From an uncultured Peptococcaceae bacterium (GTDB lineage: Bacteria > Bacillota > Peptococcia > Peptococcales > Peptococcaceae), in assembly GCA_945949655.1 (NCBI GenBank), contig CAMFFG010000095.1, forward strand, positions 1 through 5,628: a DNA stretch of 5,628 bases. Direction: 5' to 3'. A program made the translations under genes and the position numbers. The first letter of the stretch is position 1. Every line of letters starts with the position of its first letter. This document shows, piece by piece, positions 5,581 through 5,628 of the stretch. The notes under the pieces were generated by a model. That model was not told the DNA's origin. It did no database searches and saw nothing but the letters and a program-made list of their open reading frames with translations.

Positions 5581-5628
5581 AGATCGGAAGAGCGTCGTGT
5601 AGGGAAAGAGTGTAGATCTCGGTGGTCG
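5581..5628. other. Illumina TruSeq adapter contamination at the contig end
   Basis: The last 48 bases begin with AGATCGGAAGAGCGTCGTGT and continue as the reverse complement of the Illumina TruSeq universal adapter, as I know it, with no mismatch that I can see. They interrupt the pseudopilin gene. In the frame of that gene they translate to IGRASCRERV, a peptide known as an adapter artefact in protein databases. The boundary could be off by one or two bases because the first adapter bases could also be genomic. Confidence 0.97.

Noticed and set aside
5580..5615. C-terminal tail IGRASCRERV and stop codon of the pseudopilin frame
   Set aside because: It is translated adapter sequence, not a natural protein end.
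1..5628. CRISPR array, tRNA, rRNA, insertion sequence or phage genes
   Set aside because: No regularly spaced repeats, no cloverleaf-like or rRNA sequence, and no transposase or phage-like protein was found on either strand.

Overview
The window looks like the end of a contig from a Bacillota (Firmicutes) bacterium. The support is a comG-type competence pilus operon, strong purine-rich ribosome binding sites, AT-rich intergenic regions and intrinsic terminators with T-tracts. Coding regions have moderate G+C. An Erysipelotrichia- or Clostridia-like gut bacterium would fit, but the sequence alone does not fix the taxon.

Layout. (1) Bases 1-569, + strand: the C-terminal half of an AEC (auxin efflux carrier) family transporter, cut by the left edge. 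(2) 575-625: a long perfect hairpin that probably terminates transcription from both sides between convergent genes. (3) 635-1843, - strand: a DAACS-family amino acid/dicarboxylate:cation symporter with unusual substrate- and sodium-site residues. (4) 1844-2230: a 387-base intergenic stretch with an AT-rich upstream region for the symporter, three consecutive hairpins ending in a terminator-like one, and an extended -10 promoter facing right. (5) 2231-2578 and 2652-2903, + strand: two small soluble proteins of unknown function; the second vaguely resembles small polymorphic-toxin immunity proteins. (6) 2931-2978: a polypurine/polypyrimidine terminator. (7) 3012-5580, + strand: a promoter and the start of a comG operon, namely comGA (assembly ATPase), comGB (membrane platform) and the beginning of a ComGD-like pseudopilin. 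(8) 5581-5628: Illumina TruSeq adapter sequence, not genome.

How the genes work together. ComGA hydrolyses ATP in the cytoplasm and drives the ComGB inner-membrane platform, which assembles pseudopilins such as the third gene product into the short pilus that captures DNA during natural transformation. comGA and comGB overlap by four bases and the pseudopilin gene follows after 13 bases, so the three are one transcription unit. The usual major pilin gene comGC is not between comGB and the ComGD-like gene. The two transporters and the two small genes have no visible link to competence.

I see no convincing novel system. The clearest result of the hunt is the adapter at the right end, which creates a false C-terminus on the last open reading frame. 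The next most interesting points are the altered symporter motifs, the missing comGC, the metal-cysteine-free ComGA and the structured intergenic region.
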